A stretch of DNA of 64,000 bases from Achromobacter sp. Root83 (lineage in GTDB: Bacteria; Pseudomonadota; Gammaproteobacteria; Burkholderiales; Burkholderiaceae_B), in NCBI RefSeq assembly GCF_001428845.1, contig NZ_LMIU01000027.1, positions 63,910-127,909 of the forward strand, given 5' to 3'. The position numbers and the translations under genes were made by a program. The stretch's first letter is position 1. Every line of letters begins with the position of its first letter. Shown here piece after piece: positions 10,300-19,626 of this stretch. The notes below the pieces were generated by a model, which was given only the letters and a program-made list of their open reading frames with translations, was not told where the DNA came from and did no database searches.

Positions 10300-12692
10300 C
10301 ATGCTTCCTCTCGGGCTGCAGCCGCTGCGGGGACCAGGATCTCGCGGTTGCCATTGGACTGCATTGCCGACACCATGCCCGACTGCTCCATCTGTTCCAG
10401 TAAGCGCGCCGCCCGGTTGTAACCGATGCGCAGGTGACGCTGCACCAGCGAGATGGAAGCGCGGCGATGCTTGAGCACCACTTCGCAGGCCTGGTCGTAC
10501 ATCGGGTCCGACTCGGCGTCGCCCCCGATACCGGTGACGCTGCTGGCGCCCTCGCCGCCGTCGCCTTCCAGCCCGCCTTCCAGCAGGCCTTCGATGTAGT
10601 TCGGCTCGCCCTGCGCCTTCAGGCTTTCCACCACGCGATGGACTTCGTCGTCGCTGCAGAAGGCGCCGTGCACGCGAACCGGCAGGCCGGTGCCGGGCGG
10701 CATGTAGAGCATGTCGCCCTGGCCCAGCAGGGTTTCCGCGCCCATCTGGTCGAGAATGGTGCGTGAATCGATCTTGGACGACACCTGGAACGCGATACGC
10801 GTCGGGATGTTGGCCTTGATCAGGCCGGTGATCACGTCCACGCTGGGGCGCTGCGTGGCCAGGATCAGGTGGATGCCGGCGGCGCGCGCCTTCTGCGCCA
10901 GGCGGGCGATCAGTTCTTCGATCTTCTTGCCCACCACCATCATCAGGTCGGCGAGTTCGTCGATGACCACCACGATGGTGGGCAGCGGCGCCAGGGGCTC
11001 GGGCTGGTCGGGCGTCAGCGAGAACGGATTCGGGATCGGTTCTTCGCGTTTGATCGCATCGCGGATCTTGGTGTTGTAGCCCGCCAGGTTGCGCACTCCC
11101 ATCTTGCTCATCAGGCGGTAGCGTTTTTCCATTTCTCCGACGCACCAGTTCAGCGCGTTGGCGGCGTGGCGCATATCGGTGACGACCGGCGCCAAGAGGT
11201 GCGGGATGCCTTCGTAGACGCTCATTTCGAGCATCTTCGGGTCGATCAGGATCAGGCGCGTGTGCGAGGCGTCGGCCTTGTACAGCAAGGACAGGATCAT
11301 GGCGTTGATCCCCACGGACTTGCCCGAGCCGGTCGTGCCGGCCACCAGCAGGTGGGGCATCTTGGCCAGGTCGGCCACCACCGGGTTGCCGGCGATGTCC
11401 TTGCCCAATGCCATCGTCACGACCGAATGGCTGGCGTGGTAGGTCTGCGAGCCCAGGATCTCGGACAGGCGCACCATCTGGCGGCGCGGATTGGGCAGTT
11501 CCAGGCCCATCAGGTTCTTGCCGGGTATGGTTTCCACGACCCGGATGCTGACCAGGCTGAGCGCGCGCGCCAGGTCCTTGGCCAGATTGACGATCTGGCT
11601 GCCCTTCACGCCGGTGGCGGGCTCGATCTCGTAGCGGGTGATGACCGGGCCGGCCTGCGCCGCCACCACGGTGACGGAAACGCCGAAGTCGGCCAGTTTC
11701 TTTTCAATCAGGCGCGAGGTGAACTCGATGGTCTCGGCCGACACGGTTTCCTGGTTGTTCTGCGGGGGGTCGAGCAGGCTGATGGCCGGCAGGTCGCCCT
11801 CGGCACCGCCCGAGGGCGCGAAGAACAGCGACTGCTGCTTTTCCTTTTCCACGCGCTCGGACTTGGGCACGACAGTGATGGCCGGCTCGATGCGGACCGG
11901 CTGCTCGTGCACCAGCTTTTCCTGCTTGGCCACGACCTGCTCGGTGCGCACGGCCTTGGCGACCTCGCCGACCTTGCGGTCCTCGCGGGCGGCGTAGGAG
12001 TCGCGCACGCGGCGCACCATGCCTTCCAGCCAGGACCCCACCCGTTCGGCGACTGAGAGCCACGAGAACGAGAAGAACAGGCTCAGGCCGATGGCCAGCA
12101 TGACCAGAAAGGCCAGCGTGCTGCCGGTAAAGCCGATGCTGTTGCCGATCAGGTCGGCCAGCGTCTGGCCGATGACCCCGCCCGCGCCGCTGGCGGTTTC
12201 CGAGGCGCCGGGCAGATGCGTGCCCCGGCTGGCCAGGCGCAGGGCTTCCATGCCCAGCGAGCCGACCATCAGCAGAAAGAAGCCAATGCCTTCTTCCCAG
12301 TGGACGCGCGGCAACACTTCCGGTTGCTTACTATTTGTAACACGAAGCTGCGCCGCCAGGCGCCGGTAGCCGGCCCGGACGCGGTGCAGCAGCAGGATGA
12401 CCCACCACCAGGCCGAAAAACCGAACAGATAGAGGAGGATATCCGCCAGATAGGCGCCCAGCCTGCCCCCGTGGTTGTGCACCACATCCCCGGGAACGGA
12501 GTGGGACCAGCCCGGGTCGGACGCGTTCCAGGTGGCCAGCACAAGCGTGAGCCAGGCAGCCAGGGCGGCAAAGAGGATCCAGCGGGCTTCGCGCAGCAAC
12601 GCGGAAATGCGCGTTTGTAGCGGCGAAGGGCCGTTGCGGGTGTTGCGCGAGGCGCGCGGAGAAGCAGTCGAGATACGCGGCATGCGGCTCAT
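10299..12692 (-). CDS. ftsK: DNA translocase FtsK
   Basis: Septum-located DNA pump of 797 residues that aligns chromosome dimers for XerCD recombination. The N-terminal third holds four membrane helices (for example [17 protein letters not shown]). A moderate charged linker follows, then the motor with Walker [13 protein letters not shown] and Walker [19 protein letters not shown]. The C-terminal gamma winged helix includes [19 protein letters not shown], which reads KOPS sites. The length is typical of FtsK proteins with a short linker. The ATG at 12692 could be replaced by one at 12683. lolA is coupled downstream. Confidence 0.96.
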   Translation of the reverse strand: MSRMPRISTASPRASRNTRNGPSPLQTRISALLREARWILFAALAAWLTLVLATWNASDPGWSHSVPGDVVHNHGGRLGAYLADILLYLFGFSAWWWVILLLHRVRAGYRRLAAQLRVTNSKQPEVLPRVHWEEGIGFFLLMVGSLGMEALRLASRGTHLPGASETASGAGGVIGQTLADLIGNSIGFTGSTLAFLVMLAIGLSLFFSFSWLSVAERVGSWLEGMVRRVRDSYAAREDRKVGEVAKAVRTEQVVAKQEKLVHEQPVRIEPAITVVPKSERVEKEKQQSLFFAPSGGAEGDLPAISLLDPPQNNQETVSAETIEFTSRLIEKKLADFGVSVTVVAAQAGPVITRYEIEPATGVKGSQIVNLAKDLARALSLVSIRVVETIPGKNLMGLELPNPRRQMVRLSEILGSQTYHASHSVVTMALGKDIAGNPVVADLAKMPHLLVAGTTGSGKSVGINAMILSLLYKADASHTRLILIDPKMLEMSVYEGIPHLLAPVVTDMRHAANALNWCVGEMEKRYRLMSKMGVRNLAGYNTKIRDAIKREEPIPNPFSLTPDQPEPLAPLPTIVVVIDELADLMMVVGKKIEELIARLAQKARAAGIHLILATQRPSVDVITGLIKANIPTRIAFQVSSKIDSRTILDQMGAETLLGQGDMLYMPPGTGLPVRVHGAFCSDDEVHRVVESLKAQGEPNYIEGLLEGGLEGDGGEGASSVTGIGGDAESDPMYDQACEVVLKHRRASISLVQRHLRIGYNRAARLLEQMEQSGMVSAMQSNGNREILVPAAAAAREEA

Positions 12693-12713
12693 TATAATTG
12701 GGCGTTAACCTAA

Positions 12714-14336
<1,623 letters not shown>

Positions 14337-14340
<4 letters not shown>

Positions 14341-14666
14341 AATGGCTGTACCTGGGCGTGGCGATCGTCGCCGAGATCTTCGCCACCAGCGCGCTGAAGG
14401 GGTCCGAGGGCTTTACCCGCCTGATGCCGTCCGTCGTCACCGTGGTCGGCTACCTGATCTCTTTTTATTTCCTGTCCCTGACCCTGCGCGAGATTCCGGT
14501 GGGCATCGCCTACGCGATCTGGTCGGGCGTGGGCATCGTGCTGATCTCCATCGTGGGCGCGGTGCTGTTCAAGCAGCACCTGGACACGCCGGCGCTCATC
14601 GGCATCGGGCTCATCATCGCCGGCGTGGTGGTGATGAACGTCTTTTCCAAATCCGTCTCGCATTGA
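14337..14666 (+). CDS. Small multidrug resistance (SMR) family efflux transporter
   Basis: Four-helix inner-membrane antiporter of 109 residues, the standard SMR length. The membrane-embedded glutamate of EmrE (Glu14) matches Glu13 here, in LGVAIVAEIFATSALK. Other family motifs are the PSVVTVVGY, IAYAIWSGVG and GIGLIIAGVVVMNVFS segments. It would exchange protons for cationic compounds. The ATG overlaps the Smr-domain stop by 4 bp, and its own stop overlaps a TTG start of the next gene. Substrate unknown; guanidinium-type or quaternary ammonium compounds are typical. Confidence 0.9.
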
Positions 14667-15301
14667 CGGTCCGCGCCTCGGTCTACGCGCATCGGGTCCT
14701 GCGCCGCTGGCTGGCGGCCTGCCTGTGCCTGGGCTGCCTGCTGGCGGGCAGCGCGCTGGCACAGGACTTCGACCGCGCCGCGGAACTCAAGCGCTACCGG
14801 TCCTGGCTGCAGGACTTCGGCCAGGACCTGTACCGGTTGTCCGCTGCCCGCGGCCCGATCAGCGATGCACAACTGGACGCCATGTTCGAGCGTACGGTGG
14901 TGCCCGGCTCGCGCGCGGCGGGGTTCATCCGGACCACCTTCGCGCAGCGCGGCAGCGACGGCGCCTATTTTCCGCGGCACGGCCCGCGCCCGGTGTTCAT
15001 GGGCGTGCTGGATAGCGGCATCCCCGCCGGCCAGGGCGGCATCTACCCCGAGACGGAAGCCGGCCTGAAGGGGGCGGAACTGACCGTCTGGTACCTGCAC
15101 GTGGACGTGGGCGACATGACCAACACCTACCTGCTGTCGCCCGAGAACTTCACGCCCTACCGGCTTCCCCCCGCCGGCAAGCTTGAACGCAAGGCCTATC
15201 CCTTCCTGCTGATGGAATCGCGCGACGGCGCCCTGCGCCTGGGCGGCGTTAGCAGCGAACTCTGGGGCCTGATCGTCTACCTGCACAATGCCGCGCACTG
15301 A
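14663..15301 (+). CDS. Exported protein of unknown function
   Basis: Not recognised. The TTG start at 14663 overlaps the previous stop and gives 212 residues; no ATG or GTG lies before the signal peptide, so TTG is the best choice. A signal peptide is clear, with the hydrophobic WLAACLCLGCLLAG and a likely cleavage after SALA. The mature protein is soluble and mixed, with FPRHGPRPVFMGVLDSGIP and WYLHVDVGDMTNTYLLSPE as its most distinctive stretches. It is coupled to the SMR gene before it and overlaps the next exported protein by 14 bp, so the two may work together in the envelope. Confidence 0.65.
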   Translation: MTVRASVYAHRVLRRWLAACLCLGCLLAGSALAQDFDRAAELKRYRSWLQDFGQDLYRLSAARGPISDAQLDAMFERTVVPGSRAAGFIRTTFAQRGSDGAYFPRHGPRPVFMGVLDSGIPAGQGGIYPETEAGLKGAELTVWYLHVDVGDMTNTYLLSPENFTPYRLPPAGKLERKAYPFLLMESRDGALRLGGVSSELWGLIVYLHNAAH

Positions 15302-16418
15302 TTCCACCTTGCGCCTGCTGGCTCTGGCGGCCCTGTCCGCGGCCCCGGGGCTGGCCTGCGCGCTGTGCCAGCCTCTGGCCGCATCCGCCCAACGGGAGAC
15401 GCTGGTGGCAGACGTCCGCGTGGACGAAACGAACACGCTGCTGGGCGTGGACGGTACGCGGATCAGGTCCTGGCTGCCTCAGGTAAGCGTGGAAACCGGC
15501 GCGCGCGCGGTGCCCTTCATCTGGGCCGAACACGTGGACTGGCGGGTCTATGCGGCCCCGCCCGACGCGCGTATCGGCGTCACGCTGCTGCGCTTCGAGC
15601 GCGGCGCCGGCGGCGGCAGGCATCTTTGCGGCATTGCCCAATACAGCCCGGCTGTCGTGAGCGAATTGCGGGCATCGCCGGACGCCGCCCTGCCGCCGCC
15701 CGACGCCGAGACCCGCTTCTACTACGACGACGCGGACCGCTTGACGGGCTATGCGCTGCGATCGCGCGCCTGGAACGGCAGGCCGAATCCCGACGTCCGC
15801 CATTGCCTGCGCTACGACGAACACGGCTGGTTGTCCGAGCTTGGCGCGGGCGACTGCGGCGGCACGCCCGCGCCTCAGGTCCGCTACGTGCATGATGCGG
15901 GGGGCCGGCTGTTGCGAACCATCACCTATGGGCTCGGCCGGGAACAGGCGATCGAGGTGGTCGTCCACGACAGCCTGGGCAAGCCCGCGCAGCGCTACCA
16001 GCGGCTGCAGCGCGAGGACGCCGACGGCAGGCCGGTAACGGCCTTGCCCTACCGCATCGTGCCGACGGATCATCCCGTGCTCGTGCTGTCCGGACCGGAC
16101 TGGAAGGCGCCGTCGCTGGATTCCTATCACTACGACTGGGCCATCGTGCAGCCCAAGGGCGGCAGCGGCGTCTACGACGCGAAACGCGATCCGTCGTCCG
16201 TGCTGGCCAAAGGCAATAGCGGCAACGGCGGCCAGTTCGCCCTGAGCGTTGCGCAACGCAAGCGCGTCTGGGACGCGGCGGGCCGCGCGCCCGGCGGGGT
16301 GCAGTGGCTGTGGGCGCCGGGGCAGATCCTTACGCTGCTGCGGGCCATGCCCGACCCGGCATGGGCCGCCTGCGCCGATCCGGCCAACCGCGCCGCCAGC
16401 GCCTGCCCCGTTCCTTAA
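15288..16418 (+). CDS. Exported protein with YD/RHS-like repeats, function unknown
   Basis: Protein of 376 residues with a signal peptide (LRLLALAALSAAPGLACA). Residues 143-240 contain four units resembling YD/RHS repeats, with cores YYDDADRLTGY (145), RYDEHGWLSEL (175), YVHDAGGRLLRT (200) and VVHDSLGKPAQRY (225), spaced 25-31 residues apart. YD repeats build beta-strand shells in much larger toxins and teneurins; a four-unit version is too small for a shell. No toxin domain is visible. The ATG lies inside the preceding gene, and the 3' end overlaps the stop of the convergent symporter gene by 4 bp. Confidence 0.65.
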   Translation: MPRTDSTLRLLALAALSAAPGLACALCQPLAASAQRETLVADVRVDETNTLLGVDGTRIRSWLPQVSVETGARAVPFIWAEHVDWRVYAAPPDARIGVTLLRFERGAGGGRHLCGIAQYSPAVVSELRASPDAALPPPDAETRFYYDDADRLTGYALRSRAWNGRPNPDVRHCLRYDEHGWLSELGAGDCGGTPAPQVRYVHDAGGRLLRTITYGLGREQAIEVVVHDSLGKPAQRYQRLQREDADGRPVTALPYRIVPTDHPVLVLSGPDWKAPSLDSYHYDWAIVQPKGGSGVYDAKRDPSSVLAKGNSGNGGQFALSVAQRKRVWDAAGRAPGGVQWLWAPGQILTLLRAMPDPAWAACADPANRAASACPVP

Positions 16419-18505
16419 GTGTTTTCAGCCTGCGGGTTGCGCGCCGCGGGATTGCGCAGATAGTCCACCAGCGCCAGCGTGGCCCGGTCGGGCGGCGGCG
16501 TCAACAAAGACACCACCACGATCGTCAGGAAGGCCACCGGCGCGCCGAAGATGCCCGCCGCGATAGGCTGGATGCCCCACCACAGATCCACGGGTTGGGT
16601 GCGGGAGATTCCCAGCACCGATTCTCGCAGCCAGGGATGCGTGTGCGTCATGTACGCGAAGGTCACGGCCAGCCCCGCCGCCATCCCCAGCGTTGCGCCC
16701 CATTTGTTGGCACGCCGCCAGAACACGCCCATGACCAGCGCGGGGAAAAAGGACGAGGCGGCAAACGAAAATGCGGCCGACACCATGAACAGGATGTCCG
16801 CGGGCTTGCGCGCCGCCACCCAGGCCGCGCCGAACGCCACCACCAGCAGCAGGATCTTGGACACCATCACCCGGCGTGCGGCCGACATGCGCGGCGACAC
16901 CATCCGGTACCACATGTCGTGCGACAGGGAATTGGACAGGGTCAGCAGCAGGCCGTCGGCGGTCGACAAGGCGGCCGCCAGCCCCCCCGCCGCCACCAGC
17001 CCGGAAATCACGTAGGGAAGCCCACCGATCTCGGGCATGGCCAGCACCACCACGTCCGCCCCCATGCTGATTTCGCTCAGTTGCACGACGCCGTCGCGGT
17101 TGATGTCGGTGACGTCCAGCAGATTGGTGTCGACGGCGCTCCAGGCATGCACCCAATTTGGCAGGCTGAGAAAATTCGAACCCACCACCTGGGTGTAGAC
17201 CTCGTACTTCACCAGCAGCGCGAGTGCGGGCGCCATGAAGTACAGCAACAGGATGAACAGCAGCGACCAGCACACCGACTTGCGCGCCTCGATCACGGAG
17301 GGCGTGGTGTATGAGCGCATCAGGATATGCGGCATGCCCGCGGTGCCCAGCATCAGGCACAGCACCAGCGCCAGAAAATTGACGCGCATGTTGCGCCGTT
17401 CTTCCGGGTCTTTCGCCGGGAAAGGTTCCGCATGCGGGGTGGGCGGAGCCGCCCTGGCCTCGAAGGTCGCCTTGGACTGCGACCAGGCGACACGCGCGTC
17501 CTCTACCGTGGGCGGATAGCTGGCCAGTTCCCGTTCGGCCGAGCGGATATCGACCATGGGCGCCTCGCTGGCGTTCAACTGGGCCAGGCGGCTGCGCAGC
17601 TTGTCCTTTTCCAGCGCCCAGGATTCGGGCAGCGCCTCCACGCGGCGCGCCATTTCGTCGGCGTGTTGCTGCCAGAGACGGCGTACTTCGATCTCGGAAG
17701 GATCGTTTTGCAGGTAGACCTCTTTCTCGGTCACCTGTTGCAGCACCGCGCCCGCCGAAAGCTGCGGCAGGGGCATGTTGGTGTGCTTGATCGACAGCCA
17801 GACCACCGGCACCAGGTAGGCGATGACCAGAATGATGTACTGCCCCACCTGCGTCCAGGTGACCGCGCGCATGCCACCCAGGAAGGAGCACACCAGCATG
17901 CCGCCCAGCGCCACGAAAATGCCCAGTTCGAACGAGATGCCCGTCATGCGCGTGGTGATGATGCCCACGCCATAGATCTGTGCGACCAGATAGGTGAACG
18001 AACAGAGGATGGCGCAGGCCACGCCGGCCAGACGCGGCAGATTGCCGCCATAGCGCGCGCCCATGAAATCGGGGATGGTGTATTGGCCGAAGCGGCGCAG
18101 ATACGGGGCCAGCAACATCGCCACCAGCACATAGCCGCCGGTCCAGCCCATGATGTAGGCCAGCCCCCCGTACCCGGTCAGGTAGAGCGTGCCGGCCACG
18201 CCGATGAAGGACGCCACCGACATCCAGTCGGCGGCCGTCGCCATGCCGTTGTAGATGGCGGGCACCCGCCGGCCGGCCACGTAGTACTCGACCTGATCGG
18301 AGGTGCGGCAGACGATGCCGATGCCCGCATACAGGCTGACGGTGACCAGCAGGAACACATAGCCGATCCAGTTGCGCGGCATGCCCAGGATCTCGGCCAG
18401 CGCCATCAGCAGGATCATCAGCGCGAAGCCGGCCGTGTACAGCACATAGATGCGCCGCAGCCGGATCCTGAATTGCTGGGGGGTGTCTCCGCTGAAAAAC
18501 GGCAT
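16415..18505 (-). CDS. Sodium:solute symporter, large subunit (VC_2705-type)
   Basis: Inner-membrane transporter of 696 residues in the SSS family, related to acetate permease ActP. Core helices carry SSS motifs such as SDQVEYYVAGRRVPAIYNGMA (broken here by reading, residues 69-89) and LAAALSTADGLLLTLSNSLSHD near 510. It is longer than ActP because of a charged soluble insert at about residues 241-372. A second loop holds an EF-hand-like sequence, DINRDGVVQLSE (467-478). Its ATG overlaps the stop of the DUF4212 gene as TGATG, a pairing known for this transporter type. The substrate is probably a small carboxylate. Confidence 0.88.
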   Translation of the reverse strand: MPFFSGDTPQQFRIRLRRIYVLYTAGFALMILLMALAEILGMPRNWIGYVFLLVTVSLYAGIGIVCRTSDQVEYYVAGRRVPAIYNGMATAADWMSVASFIGVAGTLYLTGYGGLAYIMGWTGGYVLVAMLLAPYLRRFGQYTIPDFMGARYGGNLPRLAGVACAILCSFTYLVAQIYGVGIITTRMTGISFELGIFVALGGMLVCSFLGGMRAVTWTQVGQYIILVIAYLVPVVWLSIKHTNMPLPQLSAGAVLQQVTEKEVYLQNDPSEIEVRRLWQQHADEMARRVEALPESWALEKDKLRSRLAQLNASEAPMVDIRSAERELASYPPTVEDARVAWSQSKATFEARAAPPTPHAEPFPAKDPEERRNMRVNFLALVLCLMLGTAGMPHILMRSYTTPSVIEARKSVCWSLLFILLLYFMAPALALLVKYEVYTQVVGSNFLSLPNWVHAWSAVDTNLLDVTDINRDGVVQLSEISMGADVVVLAMPEIGGLPYVISGLVAAGGLAAALSTADGLLLTLSNSLSHDMWYRMVSPRMSAARRVMVSKILLLVVAFGAAWVAARKPADILFMVSAAFSFAASSFFPALVMGVFWRRANKWGATLGMAAGLAVTFAYMTHTHPWLRESVLGISRTQPVDLWWGIQPIAAGIFGAPVAFLTIVVVSLLTPPPDRATLALVDYLRNPAARNPQAENT

Positions 18506-18783
18506 CAGCGCTGCTCCCCGGTTTCTTCGGCGCGCTCGTCGGCGCGATTCATGACCCGGGCGTAGACGGCGATGATGATCAGGTACGCCAGCGGGGCGCC
18601 ATAGGCGGCCATCCAGAAGGCAAATGGCCAGCCGATGAAATCGAAGCTCAGGCTGCGCGCGAAAAAGGACGGCGCGAACGTCAGCGCCGCCCAGACGGCA
18701 AGCAGAAGCACGATCAGCCGCAGGTTGCGGCGCCAGTAGGGCGTGGGGGATGTCTGGGAAGGAGTGAGGCGCGATTCCGGCAT
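18505..18783 (-). CDS. DUF4212 family small subunit of the sodium:solute symporter
   Basis: Small membrane protein of 92 residues with two hydrophobic helices (LRLIVLLLAVWAALTFAPSF and FWMAAYGAPLAYLIIIAVYA) joined by the family motif SFDFIGWPFAFW. These proteins are always found with the large symporter next door, which overlaps its stop. The ATG at 18783 was chosen because the sequence from there fits the family. An in-frame ATG at 18969 with a GAGGAG in front would add a very basic 62-residue tail, which is unlike the family and is not accepted. Confidence 0.85.
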   Translation of the reverse strand: MPESRLTPSQTSPTPYWRRNLRLIVLLLAVWAALTFAPSFFARSLSFDFIGWPFAFWMAAYGAPLAYLIIIAVYARVMNRADERAEETGEQR

Positions 18784-18833
18784 AGCTAGGATGAGCAGGA
18801 CTCCTACCTGAATATCGCTAAACGCCGCGCTTG

Positions 18834-18901
18834 AAAAGCCGTACAGCGTGAAATTCCGGCTTTTTATGCGACAACGGCTGGCACTGCTTGGTGCCAGCCG
18901 T
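18834..18901. other. Two consecutive hairpins in the symporter/kdp intergenic region
   Basis: The first hairpin pairs AAAAGCCG (18834-18841) with CGGCTTTT (18857-18864). The second pairs ACGGCTGGCAC (18874-18884) with GTGCCAGCCGT (18891-18901) around a 6-nt loop. A T-run follows on the + strand at about 18912-18919, too far from the stem for a standard terminator. On the minus strand both would lie in the symporter leader RNA. Confidence 0.5.
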
Positions 18902-18964
18902 CGTGCGTTTGCTTTTTTTGAGTACTGCTTTACTTTTTTTATGTACCGGTGCCGCCGGTATTTG

Positions 18965-18998
18965 CCCATGCAGGGCTTTGTCTCCTCACCTGCATGGG
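18965..18998. other. 10-bp stem hairpin in the symporter/kdp intergenic region
   Basis: CCCATGCAGG (18965-18974) pairs perfectly with CCTGCATGGG (18989-18998) around a 14-nt loop. On the minus strand the loop exposes GAGGAG, a ribosome-site-like sequence, so the hairpin could matter in a leader RNA. Function is unknown. Confidence 0.45.
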
Positions 18999-19184
18999 AA
19001 GAGATTCTGCACCAGATGCGGGAATGCCACACTAGGGGAATGCCCTAAGACGGAGCATTCATTTACATATTCCCTGCACCATATAAGTGCATTTCGATGC
19101 AGCCGTACTAAATATTGGGATTTTTCGGGCTGAACAGCGGCCGAACGGCCTAAATCTTGAGTCCCGCTCAGTTAATCAACATGA

Positions 19185-19198
19185 GGGATGGCCATCCC
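19185..19198. promoter_or_regulatory. 14-bp perfect palindrome GGGATGGCCATCCC
   Basis: A perfect palindrome without a loop, which suits a dimeric regulator better than an RNA hairpin. It lies about 90 bp before the KdpE-like box. No known regulator site was recognised. Confidence 0.35.
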
Positions 19199-19275
19199 CG
19201 GGCATCACGCCCGTTTCCCCCCGGCCGTCATGCCCGAATCCGGGCACGGGACCGCGCCCTCCCCCTGCGGCCCCT

Positions 19276-19301
19276 CTTTACGCCTTGTTTACACCCCCGC
19301 C
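19276..19301 (+). promoter_or_regulatory. Candidate KdpE binding site of the kdp operon
   Basis: The sequence has TTTAC at 19277-19281 and again at 19288-19292, eleven bases apart, followed by ACCCCCGCC. From memory, the E. coli kdpFABC promoter has a T-rich element with TTTTTTTACACCCCGCCCG, and the likeness is close. A third TTTAC lies at 19320-19324. TTGTTT (19285-19290) and TATATC (19309-19314) are possible -35 and -10 elements with 18 bp between them. Confidence 0.55.
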
Positions 19302-19441
19302 TGCAAGCTATATCCCGTTTTTACCCCCCGATCCGTAACCTGCCCCGTGTCCTGATTGGTCACCTCGCCTGCCCGGTGCGCATCCGCTTTCGCCGCGCAG
19401 GCCAGTCGTTCGAAGGGAGCCGAGCTCCCGGGAGGAAAAAC

Positions 19442-19540
19442 GTGGATGTCATCTATATCGCCATCTTCGCCGTCATGGCCGGGCTGACCTTCGCCCTGCT
19501 CCGATTCTGCGAAGCCTTGTCCGTGGGAGAGCAACCATGA
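19442..19540 (+). CDS. Tiny membrane protein before kdpF
   Basis: A 32-residue open frame starting at GTG with a strong GGAGG 7-8 bp upstream. It encodes one hydrophobic helix (YIAIFAVMAGLTFALLRF) followed by CEALSVGEQP. Its stop overlaps the kdpF start as ATGA, so it is translated as the first gene of the kdp operon. I do not know an established name for it. It differs from KdpF and may be a second accessory subunit of the pump. The ribosome site, the coupling and the single clean helix make it likely to be real. Confidence 0.65.
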   Translation: MDVIYIAIFAVMAGLTFALLRFCEALSVGEQP

Positions 19541-19626
19541 GCTGGCTCTACTGGCTGAGCGGCCTGACGGCCGCCTTGCTGTTCGTCTACCTGCTGGTGG
19601 CGCTGTTCAAACCGGAGAAGTTCTGA
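19537..19626 (+). CDS. kdpF: K+-transporting ATPase subunit KdpF
   Basis: Single-helix peptide of 29 residues, the usual KdpF length, with a hydrophobic stretch (GLTAALLFVYLLVALF) and the typical ending KPEKF. KdpF stabilises the KdpABC complex in the inner membrane. The ATG overlaps the stop of the tiny ORF before it, and its TGA overlaps the kdpA ATG. It is too short for most automatic gene calls. Confidence 0.9.
   Translation: MSWLYWLSGLTAALLFVYLLVALFKPEKF

Larger units (their letters stand above)
18784..19441. other. 658-bp gene-free region between the symporter and the kdp operon
   Basis: No conserved gene was found. It holds three perfect hairpins (18834-18864, 18874-18901, 18965-18998), a 14-bp palindrome at 19185-19198 and a likely KdpE box at 19276-19301. 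Small open frames in it are unconvincing. It must carry the promoters of two divergent units. Confidence 0.7.

Noticed and set aside
9676-11145. Single 489-codon frame running from ftsK into lolA
   Set aside because: The first part is out of frame with ftsK; only the lolA portion is real, starting near 10299.
18784-18969. Extended start of the DUF4212 protein at 18969
   Set aside because: There is a GAGGAG before this ATG, but the added residues are very basic, unlike the family, and overlap the hairpins.
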